Part shown: in pieces, positions 8,079 to 19,363 of the stretch
How the letters are laid out: every line of letters begins with the position of its first letter
Numbering within the stretch: the stretch's first letter is position 1
NCBI RefSeq assembly: GCF_019402665.1
Contig: NZ_VSST01000024.1
Coordinates: forward strand, 124,001-188,000
Direction: 5' to 3'
Source of the DNA: Bradyrhizobium canariense
Lineage (GTDB): Bacteria; Pseudomonadota; Alphaproteobacteria; Rhizobiales; Xanthobacteraceae
DNA: 64,000 nucleotides
The notes under the pieces: model-generated
The model's database searches: none
What the model was told of the DNA's origin: nothing
What the model saw: the letters and a program-made list of their open reading frames with translations, nothing else
Program-made: the position numbers and the translations under genes

Positions 8079-9515
8079 CTAGAACAGCGACTTGGCCGCG
8101 GCGGAGGCGACGCTCACCACCGGGCCCGCGAACAGGGCGAAGAGGATGTTGAACAGACCCGCAACCGCCAGCACCGTCTTGACTTCGACGCGCACCGGAT
8201 CGACCTGCCCGGCCGGCTCGTCGAAATACATCGTCTTGACGATGCTGAGATAGTAGTAGGCGCCGACCACGCTGGTCAGCACGCCGATAACGGCGAGCGT
8301 GAACAAATTCGCCTTGATGGCGGCGACGAAGACGTACCATTTGGCGAAGAAGCCGGCCAGCGGCGGGATGCCGGCGAGCGAGAACAGCAGCATCGCGAAC
8401 ATGAAGGCGAGCAGCGGATTGGTCCGCGAGAGACCCGCGAAATCGCTGATCTGCTCGACCGGCTGGCCGTTGCGCTTCATCGCCAGGATGATGGCGAAGG
8501 AGCCCAGCGTCATCGCGACATAGATCACGATGTACATCAGCACGCCCTGCGCGCCCTCGACCGTGCCTGCGGCGAGGCCGACCAGGGCAAAGCCCATATG
8601 GCCGATCGAGGAATAGGCCATCAGGCGCTTGATGTTGCTCTGCCCGATCGCGGCGAACGAACCCAGCGCCATCGAGGCGATCGACACGAACACCAGGATC
8701 TGCTGCCACTGCGAGACGATCCCCGGGAATGCGGTCAGCGTGACGCGCGTGAAGACCGCGAGCGCGGCCACTTTCGGGGCCGAGGCGAAGAAGGCGGTGA
8801 CCGGGGTCGGTGCGCCCTCGTAGACGTCGGGTGTCCACATGTGGAACGGCACGGCCGAGACCTTGAAGCAAAGGCCGGCGAGCAGGAAGACCAGGCCGAA
8901 CACCAGGCCGACATTCGAGATCGTCGCGGCCGCCGCGATGCCGGTGAAGGCGACGGTGCCGGTGAAGCCGTAAATCAGCGAGGAGCCGTAGAGCAGCATG
9001 CCCGACGAAAGCGCGCCGAGCACGAAATACTTCAGGCCGGCTTCGGTCGACTTGGCGTTGTCACGGTTCGAGGCCGCCACAACGTAGAGCGCCAGCGACA
9101 TCAATTCGAGGCCGAGATAGAGCGAGATCAGATCGCCGGCCGAGATCAGCACCATCATGCCGAGCGTCGAGAGCAGCACCAGGATCGCGTATTCGAAGAT
9201 GCGGCGCGACGGATCCGACAGGAACTCGGTCGACAGCACCAGCGTCACGGCCGAGCCGATCAGAGCCAGGATTTTCATGAAGCGGGCAAAATCATCGACG
9301 ATGAAGCTACCGCCGAAGGTCACGTGCTTGCCCGCGGGCAGCATGTATTCGAGCACGCCGACCACGATCAGGAGCAGCACCGCAAGCGTCGTGACCGTCT
9401 TGGTGGTCTCCTGCCCGCGATAGGCGCCGAGCATCAGGAGTGCCATGGCTCCGACCGCGAGCACGAGCTCGGGCAGCACCGGCGCCAGTTGATAACCTGC
9501 AGTCTCAAAGCTCAT
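8079..9515 (-). CDS. nuoN: NADH-quinone oxidoreductase subunit N
   Basis: 478-residue antiporter-like membrane subunit of complex I, with about 14 transmembrane helices. The conserved helix 7-8 region is clear ([20 protein letters not shown], followed by APKVAALA with its buried Lys), as is the discontinuous-helix Lys region near [11 protein letters not shown]. It takes part in proton translocation in the membrane arm. It is the last nuo gene, 22 bp after nuoM, and is followed one base later by birA. Confidence 0.98.
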   Translation of the reverse strand: MSFETAGYQLAPVLPELVLAVGAMALLMLGAYRGQETTKTVTTLAVLLLIVVGVLEYMLPAGKHVTFGGSFIVDDFARFMKILALIGSAVTLVLSTEFLSDPSRRIFEYAILVLLSTLGMMVLISAGDLISLYLGLELMSLALYVVAASNRDNAKSTEAGLKYFVLGALSSGMLLYGSSLIYGFTGTVAFTGIAAAATISNVGLVFGLVFLLAGLCFKVSAVPFHMWTPDVYEGAPTPVTAFFASAPKVAALAVFTRVTLTAFPGIVSQWQQILVFVSIASMALGSFAAIGQSNIKRLMAYSSIGHMGFALVGLAAGTVEGAQGVLMYIVIYVAMTLGSFAIILAMKRNGQPVEQISDFAGLSRTNPLLAFMFAMLLFSLAGIPPLAGFFAKWYVFVAAIKANLFTLAVIGVLTSVVGAYYYLSIVKTMYFDEPAGQVDPVRVEVKTVLAVAGLFNILFALFAGPVVSVASAAAKSLF

Positions 9516-9537
9516 GGCGATATCCTGACCTGCCCGC

Positions 9538-11046
9538 TCACTGGAGCAGTGCGGCGGCCTTCACGGCCGTCACAGCGGTGTTGTAATTGTTGACGAGTTG
9601 CTGGACCGAGGCCGCCGACATGTCGAGCACCGGCTTCGGATAGATGCCGAACAGGATCGTCAGCGCGATCAGCGGGAACAGCGTCAGGCCCTCCCGGAAG
9701 GTGAGATCCTTCATGCTCATCAGCGACGGCTTGACCAGCGCCCCGAAGACGACCTTGCGGTAGAGCCACAGCGCGTAGCAGGCCGACAGGATCACGCCGA
9801 AGGTGGCGAAGAACGCGGTCGGGATCGAGACCTTGAAGGTGCCGAGCAGCGTCATGAATTCGCCGACGAAGCCGGAGGTGCCGGGCAGACCGACATTGGC
9901 CATGGTGAAGACCATGAAGGTCAGCGCGTAGAGCGGCATCCGGTTGACGAGGCCGCCATAGGCCGCGATGTCGCGGGTGTGCATGCGGTCGTAGACGATG
10001 CCGACGCAGAGGAACAGCGCGCCGGAGACGATGCCGTGCGAGATCATCTGGAACACGCCGCCGGCGACGCCCTGCATGGTACCGGCAAAGATACCCATGG
10101 TGACGAAGCCCATATGCGCCACCGAGGAGTACGCGATCAGCTTCTTCATGTCCTCCTGCATCAGCGCCACCAGCGAGGTGTAGATGATGGCGATGGTCGA
10201 GAGCGTGAACATCAGCGGCGCGAAGTCGTGCGAGGCCAGCGGGAACATCGGCAGCGAGAAACGCAGGAAGCCGTAGCCGCCCATCTTCAGCATGATCGCC
10301 GCCAGGACCACCGAGCCTGCGGTCGGCGCCTCGACGTGGGCGTCGGGGAGCCAGGTGTGCACCGGCCACATCGGCATCTTCACCGCGAACGAGGCGAAGA
10401 AAGCAAGCCACGCCCAGGTCTGCAGCGAGCGCGGCACGGCGGTGTGCATCAGGGTCGGGATATCGGTGGTGCCGCCGTTCCAGTACAGCGCCATGATGGC
10501 GAGCAGCATCAGGACCGAGCCGAGCAGCGTGTAGAGGAAGAACTTGAAGGACGCATAGACCCGGCGCGGACCGCCCCAGACGCCGATGATCAGGAACATC
10601 GGGATCAGGCCGCCTTCGAAGAACAGGTAGAACAGCACGAGATCGAGCGCCGAGAAGGTGCCGACCATTAGCGTTTCTAGGATCAGGAACGCCATCATGT
10701 ATTCGCGGACGCGGTTGGTGATCGCCTTCCAGCTCGCGATGATGCAGAACGGCATGATGGCGGTGGTCAGGATCACCAGCGGCAGCGAAATGCCGTCCAC
10801 GCCCATGTGGTAGGTGATGCCGGTGGCGAGCCAGTTCGCCTTCTCGACGAACTGAAAGTCGGCGCTCGACGCGTCGAAGCGCATGACCAGGATCACCGAC
10901 ACGGCGAAGGTGATCAGTGTGGTCCACAGCGCGATCCAGCGCGAGTTGCGCCGCGCCGCCTCGTCATCGCCGCGGCTGAGATAGACGATCAGCGCGCCGA
11001 CCAGCGGCAGGAACGTCGTGACGGATAGAATTGGCCAGGTCGTCAT
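9538..11046 (-). CDS. nuoM: NADH-quinone oxidoreductase subunit M
   Basis: 502-residue antiporter-like proton-pumping subunit of complex I with about 14 transmembrane helices. Recognisable motifs include [15 protein letters not shown] in the N-terminal half, the WEGGxxP-like segment [20 protein letters not shown] with its conserved Glu, and [20 protein letters not shown] followed by MLKMGGYG. It abuts nuoL (stop of nuoL at 11047, start here at 11046) and precedes nuoN by 22 bp. Length is normal for the family. Confidence 0.98.
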   Translation of the reverse strand: MTTWPILSVTTFLPLVGALIVYLSRGDDEAARRNSRWIALWTTLITFAVSVILVMRFDASSADFQFVEKANWLATGITYHMGVDGISLPLVILTTAIMPFCIIASWKAITNRVREYMMAFLILETLMVGTFSALDLVLFYLFFEGGLIPMFLIIGVWGGPRRVYASFKFFLYTLLGSVLMLLAIMALYWNGGTTDIPTLMHTAVPRSLQTWAWLAFFASFAVKMPMWPVHTWLPDAHVEAPTAGSVVLAAIMLKMGGYGFLRFSLPMFPLASHDFAPLMFTLSTIAIIYTSLVALMQEDMKKLIAYSSVAHMGFVTMGIFAGTMQGVAGGVFQMISHGIVSGALFLCVGIVYDRMHTRDIAAYGGLVNRMPLYALTFMVFTMANVGLPGTSGFVGEFMTLLGTFKVSIPTAFFATFGVILSACYALWLYRKVVFGALVKPSLMSMKDLTFREGLTLFPLIALTILFGIYPKPVLDMSAASVQQLVNNYNTAVTAVKAAALLQ

Positions 11047-13146
11047 TTACTGGCCTCCAAAGCCGAACATGAACCAGGTGATCAGGCCGGCGGCACCGAT
11101 CAGCATGGCGAACGCGTAATGGTAGAGATAGCCGGTCTGGATCTTCACGACGTTGCGGGTGACGTCCAGCACGCGGGCCGAGACACCATCGGGGCCGAGG
11201 CCGTCGATGATGAAGCCGTCGCCCTTCTTCCAGAGCTGGTAGCCGATCCACTTCGCCGGACGGACGAAGATGATGTCGTAGAGCTCGTCGAAGTACCATT
11301 TGTTGAGCAGGAACTTGTACAGCATCGGCTGCGTGTTCGCGAGCTCGACCGGCAGATAAGGCCGGCGGATGTAGAACAGGTACGACACCAGGAAGCCCAG
11401 CACCATCATCACCGTCGGCAGGAAGGCGATGGTCTCGGGGATGTGGTGCATCTCCTCGATGATGTGCGGGTTCATCTTCACGGATTCGCGGAAGAACTCC
11501 TCGATGCCGTGACCGGCGAACAGCTCCTTGAACGGGAAGCCGGCCAGGATGGAGCCGACCGCGAGCACACCGATCGGAATCAGCATCCAGATCGGCGCTT
11601 CATGCGCAGCCTCGTAGTGATGCTCGTCATGCGGCTCGCCGTGGAAGGTCTTGAAGATCAGGCGCCACGAGTAGAACGAGGTCAAGCCGGCCGCGATGAC
11701 CGTCATCAGGAAGCCGTACATCGCGAATGGATTATGCGAGGCGTAGGCAGACTCGATGATCGCGTCCTTGGAGAAATAGCCGGCGGTCAGTGGGAAGCCG
11801 GTGAGCGCGAGTGTGCCGACCACCATCACCGCGTAAGTGTAGGGGATCTTGCGCCACAGGCCGCCCATGTTGCGGATGTCCTGCTCGTGGTGCATCGCGT
11901 AAATCACCGAGCCGGAGCCCAAGAACAACAGCGCCTTGAAGAAGGCGTGCGTGAACAAATGGAACATGCCGACCGAATAGGCCCCTGCTCCCATCGCCAC
12001 GAACATGTAACCGAGCTGCGAACAGGTCGAGTAAGCGACGATGCGCTTGATGTCGTTCTGAACGAGGCCGATGGTCGCCGCGAAGAACGCCGTGGTGGCG
12101 CCGAAGAACATCACGACGGCCTGCGCGTTCGGCGCGAGCTCGAATAGCGGCGACAGGCGCGCCACCATGAAGACGCCGGCGGTGACCATGGTCGCGGCGT
12201 GGATCAGCGCCGACACCGGGGTCGGGCCTTCCATCGCGTCCGGCAACCAGGTGTGCAGCAGGAACTGCGCCGATTTGCCCATCGCGCCCATGAACAGCAG
12301 CAGGCAGGTCAGGGTCAGTGCGTCGGCATGCCAGCCGAGGAAGTCGATGGTCTTGCCGGTCAGGCCGGGCGCAGCATGGAAGATGGTCTCGAAATCGGTC
12401 GAGCCGGCCAGCAGGAAGATCGCGAAAATGCCGAGCGCAAAACCAAAGTCGCCGACGCGGTTGACCACGAAGGCCTTGATGGCGGCAGCGTTCGCCGACG
12501 GCTTCTGGTACCAGAAACCGATCAAGAGGTAGCTCGCCAGACCCACGCCTTCCCAGCCGAAGAACAGCTGCACGAGGTTGTCCGCGGTCACCAGCATCAG
12601 CATGGCGAAGGTGAACAGCGAGAGATAACCGAAGAAGCGCGGCCGGTTCGGGTCCTCGTCCATGTAGCCGATGGAATAGAGGTGCACGAGCGAGGACACG
12701 GTGGTCACCACCACCAGCATCACGGCGGTGAGCGTGTCGACCCGCAGCGTCCAGTAGACCTGGAGATCGCCGGAGAGGATCCACGGCAGCAGCGGAATGC
12801 GCATGTCATGGTGCATGAAGCCGACATCGACCAGCGTCATCCAGGACAGCGCCGCCGACACGAACAGCAATGCCGTGGTGATCAGCTCGGCGCCGCGCGA
12901 GCCCGCCGCGGGCGGCTCGGAGACGTGGTGGTCATCGTGGCCGTCGCCGGGCTCGTGATGTGTCTCGTGGATGACCGACGCATCCTCATTGATCGTGTCG
13001 GACGCATGGGCGTGTGCGCCATGGCCGTGATCATCGTGATGCTCGACCGTGTCGCCCGAGGGGTTGCGGGCATGCGCGCCGAAAAGCGCGATCAAGCCGG
13101 CCAGAATGGCGCCCAGCAGAGGCAGGAAGACGATTGCCTGGACCAT
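11047..13146 (-). CDS. nuoL: NADH-quinone oxidoreductase subunit L with His-rich insertion
   Basis: 699-residue antiporter-like subunit of complex I carrying the long C-terminal lateral helix region. Core motifs are intact: [38 protein letters not shown] and MVTAGVFM. It is about 85 residues longer than E. coli NuoL (613). Much of the excess is a polar insertion after the first helix, residues 25-84, with 13 histidines between residues 25 and 74 (clusters [22 protein letters not shown]). The insertion is in frame and flanked by normal helices, so it is not a sequencing artefact of the frame. It may bind metal; its role is unknown. A repeated palindrome separates it from nuoK. Confidence 0.97.
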   Translation of the reverse strand: MVQAIVFLPLLGAILAGLIALFGAHARNPSGDTVEHHDDHGHGAHAHASDTINEDASVIHETHHEPGDGHDDHHVSEPPAAGSRGAELITTALLFVSAALSWMTLVDVGFMHHDMRIPLLPWILSGDLQVYWTLRVDTLTAVMLVVVTTVSSLVHLYSIGYMDEDPNRPRFFGYLSLFTFAMLMLVTADNLVQLFFGWEGVGLASYLLIGFWYQKPSANAAAIKAFVVNRVGDFGFALGIFAIFLLAGSTDFETIFHAAPGLTGKTIDFLGWHADALTLTCLLLFMGAMGKSAQFLLHTWLPDAMEGPTPVSALIHAATMVTAGVFMVARLSPLFELAPNAQAVVMFFGATTAFFAATIGLVQNDIKRIVAYSTCSQLGYMFVAMGAGAYSVGMFHLFTHAFFKALLFLGSGSVIYAMHHEQDIRNMGGLWRKIPYTYAVMVVGTLALTGFPLTAGYFSKDAIIESAYASHNPFAMYGFLMTVIAAGLTSFYSWRLIFKTFHGEPHDEHHYEAAHEAPIWMLIPIGVLAVGSILAGFPFKELFAGHGIEEFFRESVKMNPHIIEEMHHIPETIAFLPTVMMVLGFLVSYLFYIRRPYLPVELANTQPMLYKFLLNKWYFDELYDIIFVRPAKWIGYQLWKKGDGFIIDGLGPDGVSARVLDVTRNVVKIQTGYLYHYAFAMLIGAAGLITWFMFGFGGQ

Positions 13147-13160
13147 GATTTAATCTTTCC

Positions 13161-13205
13161 GCATGATCTGGTCGGAAAACCGGTATCCACTTTTCCGGAT
13201 CATGC
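13161..13205. repeat. REP-like palindromic element inside the nuo operon
   Basis: A 45-bp imperfect palindrome beginning GCATGATC and ending GATCATGC, with an inner GGAAAA/TTTTCC pairing around CCGGTATCCAC. I recognise this type from memory as a widely dispersed intergenic palindrome in rhizobia and Bradyrhizobium. It fills most of the 61-bp gap between nuoK and nuoL, so it will form a stem-loop in the polycistronic mRNA. Confidence 0.7.
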
Positions 13206-13207
13206 GA

Positions 13208-13516
13208 TCAGCCCTTCATCAGATTGACGTCCTCAACCGCGATCGAGCCGCGGTTGCGGAAATAGACCACCAGGATGGCGAGACCGATCGCGGCTTCAGC
13301 GGCCGCGACGGTGAGCACCAGGAGCGCGAACACCTGCCCGACGATGTCGCCGAGGAAGGTCGAGAACGCCACGAGGTTGACGTTGACCGCGAGCAGGATC
13401 AGCTCGATCGACATCAGGATGACGATGATGTTCTTGCGATTCAGGAAGATGCCGAGGATCCCGAGCGTGAACAGGATCGCGCCGACCGCAAGATAGTGTC
13501 CGAGCCCGATCGTCAT
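13208..13516 (-). CDS. nuoK: NADH-quinone oxidoreductase subunit K
   Basis: 102-residue, three-helix membrane subunit of complex I homologous to MrpC. The two membrane-buried glutamates needed for coupling are present at E38 (LMSIELILL) and E74 ([10 protein letters not shown]). The start MTIGLGHYL is chosen because it overlaps the nuoJ stop as ATGA (13513-13516) and matches the family N-terminus; a start three codons upstream is possible but less likely. The REP-like palindrome follows 3 bp after the stop. Confidence 0.97.
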   Translation of the reverse strand: MTIGLGHYLAVGAILFTLGILGIFLNRKNIIVILMSIELILLAVNVNLVAFSTFLGDIVGQVFALLVLTVAAAEAAIGLAILVVYFRNRGSIAVEDVNLMKG

Positions 13517-14151
13517 TTCACCCACTCCGCCGCGTCAGAATCCTGGAGCCCCTGCCCCGGCGTCACCTTGCGTATCGCCATCGCTATTTCGGGCGTGCGC
13601 GCGTTCTGAACGTTGATGTCCTGCCGCTTGACGCTCGCCTTGTGCCGCAGCGTCAGCACGATGGCGCCGATCATCGCGACCAGCAGCACCATGCCCGAGA
13701 GCTGGAAGTAGTGGATGTACTTGGTATAGAGCACCAGGCCCAGCGCCTCGGTATTGGAGACGTTGGTCGGGATCGCCGCCGTGATCGTCTTGGCGACGCC
13801 GGGGTTGATGACCCAGAAGCCGACCGTGAGCAGCAGCTCGAACAGGAAGATGCCGCCGATCACGAGGCCGACCGGGAGGTACTCGATAAAGCCTTCGCGC
13901 AGCTCGAGGAAGTCGACGTCGAGCATCATGATCACGAACAGGAACAGCACCGCGACGGCGCCTACATAGACGACGATCAGGATCATCGCGAGGAATTCGG
14001 CGCCCATCAACACGAACAGGCCGGAGGCGTTGACGAAGGCCAGGATCAGGTACAGCACGGAGTGCACGGGATTGCGCGAGACAATCACCATCACCGCCGA
14101 GGCGACGCAGACGCCGGCGAACAGATAGAAGAACAGCGCGGGAAGGATCAT
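13513..14151 (-). CDS. nuoJ: NADH-quinone oxidoreductase subunit J
   Basis: 212-residue membrane subunit with five predicted helices, containing the conserved third-helix region [18 protein letters not shown], which includes the pi-bulge segment important for coupling. The C-terminal polar tail (about 170-212) is longer than the minimum and rich in charged residues. It starts 9 bp after nuoI and overlaps nuoK by four bases, implying translational coupling. Confidence 0.97.
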   Translation of the reverse strand: MILPALFFYLFAGVCVASAVMVIVSRNPVHSVLYLILAFVNASGLFVLMGAEFLAMILIVVYVGAVAVLFLFVIMMLDVDFLELREGFIEYLPVGLVIGGIFLFELLLTVGFWVINPGVAKTITAAIPTNVSNTEALGLVLYTKYIHYFQLSGMVLLVAMIGAIVLTLRHKASVKRQDINVQNARTPEIAMAIRKVTPGQGLQDSDAAEWVK

Positions 14152-14160
14152 GCTCTCATC

Positions 14161-14655
14161 TCACCGGTACGGCGCGTCGAGTTCGATCGCTTTCGCGATC
14201 TCGCGTTCCCAGCGGTCGCCATTGGCGAGCAGCTTGGCCTTGTCATAGAACAGTTCCTCGCGGGTCTCGGTCGCGAACTCGAAGTTCGGACCTTCGACGA
14301 TGGCATCGACCGGACAGGCTTCCTGGCAGAGGCCGCAATAGATGCACTTCACCATGTCGATGTCGTAGCGCACGGTCCGGCGGGTGCCGTCGTTGCGGCG
14401 CGGACCGGCCTCGATGGTGATGGCCTGGGCCGGGCAAACCGCTTCGCACAGCTTGCAGGCGATGCAGCGCTCTTCACCGTTCGGATAGCGCCGCAGCGCA
14501 TGCTCGCCGCGGAAGCGTGGCGAGATCGGCCCCTTCTCGAAGGGATAGTTCAGCGTCGGCTTCGGCTGGAAGAAATAGCGCATGGCGAGGAAGAACGCCG
14601 AGACGAATTCCGACAGCAGAAGCGAGCGTGCAGTGGCGTTGATGTTGATACCCAT
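14161..14655 (-). CDS. nuoI: NADH-quinone oxidoreductase subunit I
   Basis: 164-residue ferredoxin-like subunit linking the hydrophilic arm to the quinone site. It carries both 4Fe-4S clusters N6a and N6b: ligands C64, C67, C70 and C74 ([12 protein letters not shown]) and C104, C107, C110 and C114 ([12 protein letters not shown]). The open frame continues upstream of the start into nuoH sequence, but [11 protein letters not shown] at 14655 is 8 bp after the nuoH stop and gives the family's normal length. It precedes nuoJ by 9 bp. Confidence 0.97.
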   Translation of the reverse strand: MGININATARSLLLSEFVSAFFLAMRYFFQPKPTLNYPFEKGPISPRFRGEHALRRYPNGEERCIACKLCEAVCPAQAITIEAGPRRNDGTRRTVRYDIDMVKCIYCGLCQEACPVDAIVEGPNFEFATETREELFYDKAKLLANGDRWEREIAKAIELDAPYR

Positions 14656-14663
14656 GACGGCCC

Positions 14664-15731
14664 TCACTTCGGCGCGATGCCGGCAAAGTGCAGCACACCG
14701 GCCACCACGATCACCATCGCCAGCGACAACGGAAGGAAGACTTTCCAGCCGAGGCGCATCAGTTGATCGTAGCGGTAGCGCGGCACGATCGCCTTGGCCA
14801 TCGCGAACAGGAAGAACATGAAGAACAGCTTCAGCGAGAACCAGATGATCCCCGGCACCCAATTGAAGGGCGGCAGGTCCACCGGCGGTAGCCAGCCTCC
14901 GAGGAACAGGATCGTCGCCATCGCGCACATCGTGGCAATCGCGACATACTCGCCGAGCATGAACAGCAGATACGGCGTCGAGCCGTACTCGACCATGAAG
15001 CCGGCGACGAGCTCGGATTCCGCTTCGACGAGGTCGAACGGCGGGCGGTTGGTTTCCGCCAACGCCGAGACGTAGAAGATCACGAACATCGGGAACAGCG
15101 GCCAGACGTACCAGTTCAGGATGGTGAGCTGCGGCAGCCCGATCAGGCTGGCGAGGCCGCGGACATGCTGCGCCTCGACCACGGCCGAGAGGTTCAGCGT
15201 GCCGGCGCAGAGCAGCACCGTGATGATGACGAAGCCGATCGAGACCTCGTAGGAGACCATCTGCGCCGCCGAGCGCAGCGCCGCGAGGAACGGATATTTC
15301 GAGTTCGACGACCAGCCGGCCATGATGATGCCGTAGATCGACAGCGACGAGATCGCGAAGATGAAGAGAACGCCGACATTGATGTCGGAGATCACCCAGC
15401 CGAGATTGGTCGGGATCACCGCCCAGGCCGCGAGCGCGAGCACGCATGAGACCAAGGGGGCAAGGAGAAACACGCCCTTGTTGGCGCCGGACGGGATGAT
15501 CGGCTCCTTCAGCACGAACTTCAGGAGGTCGGCGAAGGATTGCAGCAGGCCCCAGGGACCGACCACGTTCGGGCCGCGGCGGATCTGCACCGCCGCCCAA
15601 ATCTTGCGGTCGGCGAGCAGGATGTAGGCGATCGCCACCAGCAGGACGACCAGCACCAGGACGCTCTCCGCGATCATGATGATCAGCGGCCAGAGAAACC
15701 CGGTCCAGAATGCGCTTTCGAAGAATTCCAT
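14664..15731 (-). CDS. nuoH: NADH-quinone oxidoreductase subunit H
   Basis: 355-residue membrane subunit forming part of the quinone-binding chamber, with about eight helices. The family signatures [22 protein letters not shown] (loop after helix 1; partly listed) and the acidic loop [21 protein letters not shown] are both intact, the latter carrying conserved Glu/Asp residues of the E-channel. It starts 4 bp after nuoG and ends 8 bp before nuoI. Confidence 0.98.
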   Translation of the reverse strand: MEFFESAFWTGFLWPLIIMIAESVLVLVVLLVAIAYILLADRKIWAAVQIRRGPNVVGPWGLLQSFADLLKFVLKEPIIPSGANKGVFLLAPLVSCVLALAAWAVIPTNLGWVISDINVGVLFIFAISSLSIYGIIMAGWSSNSKYPFLAALRSAAQMVSYEVSIGFVIITVLLCAGTLNLSAVVEAQHVRGLASLIGLPQLTILNWYVWPLFPMFVIFYVSALAETNRPPFDLVEAESELVAGFMVEYGSTPYLLFMLGEYVAIATMCAMATILFLGGWLPPVDLPPFNWVPGIIWFSLKLFFMFFLFAMAKAIVPRYRYDQLMRLGWKVFLPLSLAMVIVVAGVLHFAGIAPK

Positions 15732-15735
15732 CGGC

Positions 15736-17811
15736 TCACTCCGCTGCGGTCAGCATCTGCCCGGAGGCAAGCCGCGAACACTCCGCCATCACGGCGGACG
15801 CACGCGCGATTGGGTTGGTCAAATAGAAGTCCTCGACAAGCGGCTTGAACGGAGCCTTCTCCGTTGTGCCGCCCTTCCCCGCGAGCTTCTTGATCTGATC
15901 GGCCGAGCCGGCCTCGATCTGATCGAGACGGATCAGATGCGGCACGGCCTTGAAGATCGCCTGGCGCAGGGCCGAAAGCGAATCATAGCCAAGCTTCTTG
16001 CCGAGCGCCTCCGACAGCGCGCGGACAATCGCCCAGTCCTCGCGAGCCTCGCCCGGCGGGAATGCGGCCCGTCCGGTCATCTGCACGCGGCCTTCGGTGT
16101 TGACGTAGATCGCCGACTTCTCGGTATAGGCGGCTGCCGGCAGGATCACGTCGGCGCGATGGGCGCCGCGGTCGCCGTGGGTGCCGATATAGACGACGAA
16201 GGTGCCGTCCGACGGCTTGATCTCGTCGGCGCCGAGCAGGAACAGCAGATCGAGCGTCCCGAACGTCGTCATCTGCGCCGCGTTCAGCCCGCCCTGACCG
16301 GCGACAAAGCCGATGTCGAGCGCACCGACGCGCGAGGCACTCTCATGCAGCACGCCAAAGCCGATCCAGCCGTCCTTGAGCGCGCCGACGTCGAGCGCGA
16401 GCTTGGCCGCGGCTGCGAGAATGGCGGCGCCGTCGTGGCGCGAGGCGGCGCCGGCACCAACCAGGATGATCGGGTTCTTGGCGTTCTTCAGCACGTCCAT
16501 GAAGGAGTGCTTGCCGGCCGCGAGTTCACCGAGCGTGTCGGTGCCTGCGCCGAGATGGTCATAATCGTAGGTCAGGTCGGTCTTGGCGCCGATCACGCCG
16601 ACCTTGAAGCCGCCGGCGCGCCAGCGCTTGCGGATGCGGGCGTTGAACACGGCCGCCTCTTTCCGCGGATTGGCGCCGATGATGAGCAGCGCATCGGCCT
16701 GCTCGACGCCGGCGAGCGTCGGATTGAAAATGTAGGAGCCGCGGCCGAGCGCGGGATCGAAGGCATCGCCACCCTGCACCGCCAGATTGCCCGAGCCGTA
16801 TTTGGCCAGCAAATCCTTCAGCGCGAACATCTCTTCGACGCCGGCGAGGTCGCCCGCGATCGCGCCGATCCGCTTGCCGTCGGTGCGGGCCGCCTTCGCG
16901 GCGATCGCGGCAAAGGCCTCAGGCCAGCTCGCCGCGCGCAGCTTGCCGGCTTCGCGGATATAGGGCCGGTCGAGGCGCTGCGTGCGCAGGCCGTCGACGA
17001 CGTGGCGGGTCTTGTCGGAGATCCACTCCTCGTTCACGGCCTCGTTGATGCGCGGCAGGATACGCATCACTTCGCGGCCGCGGGTGTCGACGCGGATCGC
17101 AGAGCCCACGCCGTCCATCACGTCGATCGATTGGGTCTTGCCGAGCTCCCACGGACGCGCGGCGAAAGCATAGGGCTTCGAGGTCAGCGCACCGACCGGG
17201 CAGATGTCGACGAGATTGCCCTGGAGCTCAGACGTCAGCGCGTGCTCGAGATAGGTCGTGATCTCCATGTCCTCGCCGCGGCCGGTCGCGCCCATTTCGG
17301 GGGCGCCGGCCACTTCCGCCGAGAAGCGGACGCAGCGGGTGCACTGGATGCAGCGGTTCATCGAGGTCTTGACCAGCGCGCCGAGATATTTGTCCTCGAC
17401 GGCGCGCTTGTTCTCGGCGAAGCGGCTGGTGTCGACACCATAGCCCATCGCCTGGTCCTGGAGGTCGCACTCGCCGCCCTGGTCGCAGATCGGGCAATCC
17501 AGCGGATGGTTGATGAGAAGGAATTCCATCACGCCTTCGCGCGCCTTCTTCACCATCGGCGAACGGGTGGAGATTTCCGGCGGCTCGCCCTTGGGACCCG
17601 GACGGCAATCGCGCACGCCCCAGGCGCAGCTCGCGACCGGCTTCGGACCGCCCTTCACCTCGACGAGGCACATCCGGCAATTGCCGGCGATCGACAGCCG
17701 CTCGTGATAGCAGAAGCGCGGAATCTCGGCGCCGGCCGCCTCGCACGCCTGAAGCAGCGTGTATTCGGCGGGGACATCGATCTCTTTACCGTCGATGATG
17801 AGCTTGGTCAT
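15736..17811 (-). CDS. nuoG: NADH-quinone oxidoreductase subunit G
   Basis: 691-residue iron-sulfur subunit of the NADH-oxidising arm, the mitochondrial-like length rather than the ~900-residue E. coli form. The N-terminal 2Fe-2S domain shows CYHERL and CRMCLVEV; the His/Cys3 4Fe-4S cluster shows [18 protein letters not shown]; a third cluster is CIQCTRC with later DICPVG. I see no extra N7-type cysteine set. The remainder is a molybdopterin-oxidoreductase-like domain without cofactor, as usual for NuoG. It lies 5 bp after nuoF and 4 bp before nuoH. Confidence 0.97.
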   Translation of the reverse strand: MTKLIIDGKEIDVPAEYTLLQACEAAGAEIPRFCYHERLSIAGNCRMCLVEVKGGPKPVASCAWGVRDCRPGPKGEPPEISTRSPMVKKAREGVMEFLLINHPLDCPICDQGGECDLQDQAMGYGVDTSRFAENKRAVEDKYLGALVKTSMNRCIQCTRCVRFSAEVAGAPEMGATGRGEDMEITTYLEHALTSELQGNLVDICPVGALTSKPYAFAARPWELGKTQSIDVMDGVGSAIRVDTRGREVMRILPRINEAVNEEWISDKTRHVVDGLRTQRLDRPYIREAGKLRAASWPEAFAAIAAKAARTDGKRIGAIAGDLAGVEEMFALKDLLAKYGSGNLAVQGGDAFDPALGRGSYIFNPTLAGVEQADALLIIGANPRKEAAVFNARIRKRWRAGGFKVGVIGAKTDLTYDYDHLGAGTDTLGELAAGKHSFMDVLKNAKNPIILVGAGAASRHDGAAILAAAAKLALDVGALKDGWIGFGVLHESASRVGALDIGFVAGQGGLNAAQMTTFGTLDLLFLLGADEIKPSDGTFVVYIGTHGDRGAHRADVILPAAAYTEKSAIYVNTEGRVQMTGRAAFPPGEAREDWAIVRALSEALGKKLGYDSLSALRQAIFKAVPHLIRLDQIEAGSADQIKKLAGKGGTTEKAPFKPLVEDFYLTNPIARASAVMAECSRLASGQMLTAAE

Positions 17812-17816
17812 TGTCT

Positions 17817-19142
17817 CTACTCCGCCGCGACCATGTTCACGGGATCGCGGACGCCGGCATCGTCGATGTCGGCCTTGTGCGAATATTGGTCGATGCGCGC
17901 TTCGATCTCATGACGGAAATGCGCGATCAGGCCCTGGATCGGCCATGCCGCGGCGTCGCCGAGCGCGCAGATGGTGTGGCCTTCGACCTGCTTGGTGACT
18001 TCCAGCAGCATGTCGATCTCGCGCTTGTGGGCGCGACCGTCGGCCATGCGGGTCAAGACGCGCCACATCCAGCCGGTGCCCTCGCGGCATGGCGTGCACT
18101 GGCCGCAGCTCTCGTGCTTGTAGAAATAGGAGATGCGGGCGATGGCGCGGATCAAATCGGTCGACTTGTCCATCACGATCACGGCCGCGGTGCCGAGGCC
18201 CGAGCGCAGCTTGCTCAACGAGTCGAAATCCATCGGCGTGTCGATGATCTGCTCGGCCGGCACCATGCGCACCGAGGAGCCGCCGGGGATCACGGCCTTG
18301 AGGTTGTCCCAGCCGCCGCGGACGCCGCCGCAATGCTTCTCGATCAGCTCACGGAACGGAATGCCCATGGCCTCTTCGACGTTGCAGGGCCGCTCGACGT
18401 GGCCGGAAATGCAGAACAGCTTGGTGCCGACATTGTTCGGACGGCCGATGCCGGCGAACCACGCCGCGCCCCGGCGCAGAATGTCCGGCGCAACCGCGAT
18501 CGACTCGACATTGTTGACGGTGGTCGGGCAGCCGTACAGGCCGACATTCGCCGGGAACGGCGGCTTCAGCCGCGGCTGGCCCTTCTTGCCTTCGAGGCTC
18601 TCGAGCAGCGCAGTTTCCTCGCCGCAGATGTAGGCGCCGGCGCCGTGGGCGACATAGATGTCGAACGGCCAGCCGTTGATATTGTCCTTGCCGACCAGCT
18701 TGGCCTCATAGGCCTGGTCGATCGCCGCCTGGAGATGCTCGCGCTCGCGGATGAACTCGCCGCGGACATAGATGTAGCAGGCATGCGCATTCATCGCACA
18801 GCTCGCGATCAGGCAGCCCTCGATCAGGAGATGCGGATCGTGCCGCATGATCTCGCGATCCTTGCAGGTCCCGGGCTCGGACTCGTCGGCGTTGACGACG
18901 AGATAGCTCGGCCGGCCGTCGGTCGATTCCTTCGGCATGAACGACCATTTCAGGCCGGTCGGGAAGCCGGCGCCACCGCGGCCGCGCAGGCCAGAGGCCT
19001 TCATCTCGTTGATGATCCAGTCACGGCCCTTGTCGATGATGTTCTTCGTTCCATCCCAGGCGCCGCGGCGCCGCGCGCCCTCGAGCCCCCAATCGTGGAG
19101 GCCGTAAAGGTTCTTGAAGATGCGGTCCTTGTCCTCGAGCAT
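17817..19142 (-). CDS. nuoF: NADH-quinone oxidoreductase subunit F
   Basis: 441-residue subunit that binds NADH and FMN and passes electrons to cluster N3. The glycine-rich NADH/FMN segment [15 protein letters not shown] is at about residues 51-65; a second site is [19 protein letters not shown]. The N3 4Fe-4S ligands are [14 protein letters not shown] and the Cys in HTICALGD near residue 400. It follows the small membrane gene by 15 bp and precedes nuoG by 5 bp. Complete and normal in length. Confidence 0.98.
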   Translation of the reverse strand: MLEDKDRIFKNLYGLHDWGLEGARRRGAWDGTKNIIDKGRDWIINEMKASGLRGRGGAGFPTGLKWSFMPKESTDGRPSYLVVNADESEPGTCKDREIMRHDPHLLIEGCLIASCAMNAHACYIYVRGEFIREREHLQAAIDQAYEAKLVGKDNINGWPFDIYVAHGAGAYICGEETALLESLEGKKGQPRLKPPFPANVGLYGCPTTVNNVESIAVAPDILRRGAAWFAGIGRPNNVGTKLFCISGHVERPCNVEEAMGIPFRELIEKHCGGVRGGWDNLKAVIPGGSSVRMVPAEQIIDTPMDFDSLSKLRSGLGTAAVIVMDKSTDLIRAIARISYFYKHESCGQCTPCREGTGWMWRVLTRMADGRAHKREIDMLLEVTKQVEGHTICALGDAAAWPIQGLIAHFRHEIEARIDQYSHKADIDDAGVRDPVNMVAAE

Positions 19143-19157
19143 GTCAGTGCTTTCCGA

Positions 19158-19322
19158 TCAACGGTTGGCTTGCTTGTAGGCAAGCCCGGCGGCGCAGACG
19201 GCAAAGGTCAGCGCCCAGAGCAGGCTGGATTCCAGCGACGCGCTGAGGGCGAAGCGCTGAAGCAGGAAAATGAATGTGGCCGCCACGGCGGAATGCATTG
19301 CGACGAAGCCCCACTTCTTCAC
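19158..19322 (-). CDS. Small membrane protein of unknown function inside nuo operon
   Basis: About 54 residues (reading MKKWGFVAMHS from a GTG at 19322), with two predicted transmembrane helices separated by LSASLE and a basic C-terminus. GGGAG sits about 7 bases before the GTG, which favours this start. An ATG at 19364 in the same frame overlaps the nuoE stop as TGATG and would add 14 residues. I do not recognise the family. Its place between nuoE and nuoF, with 15 bp to nuoF, makes coexpression with complex I very likely; it may be an accessory or assembly protein, but that is inference from position. Confidence 0.7.
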   Translation of the reverse strand: MKKWGFVAMHSAVAATFIFLLQRFALSASLESSLLWALTFAVCAAGLAYKQANR

Positions 19323-19363
19323 AACACTGCTCCCTTCAACTCGCGGCGCCGAGAGATCACGCA

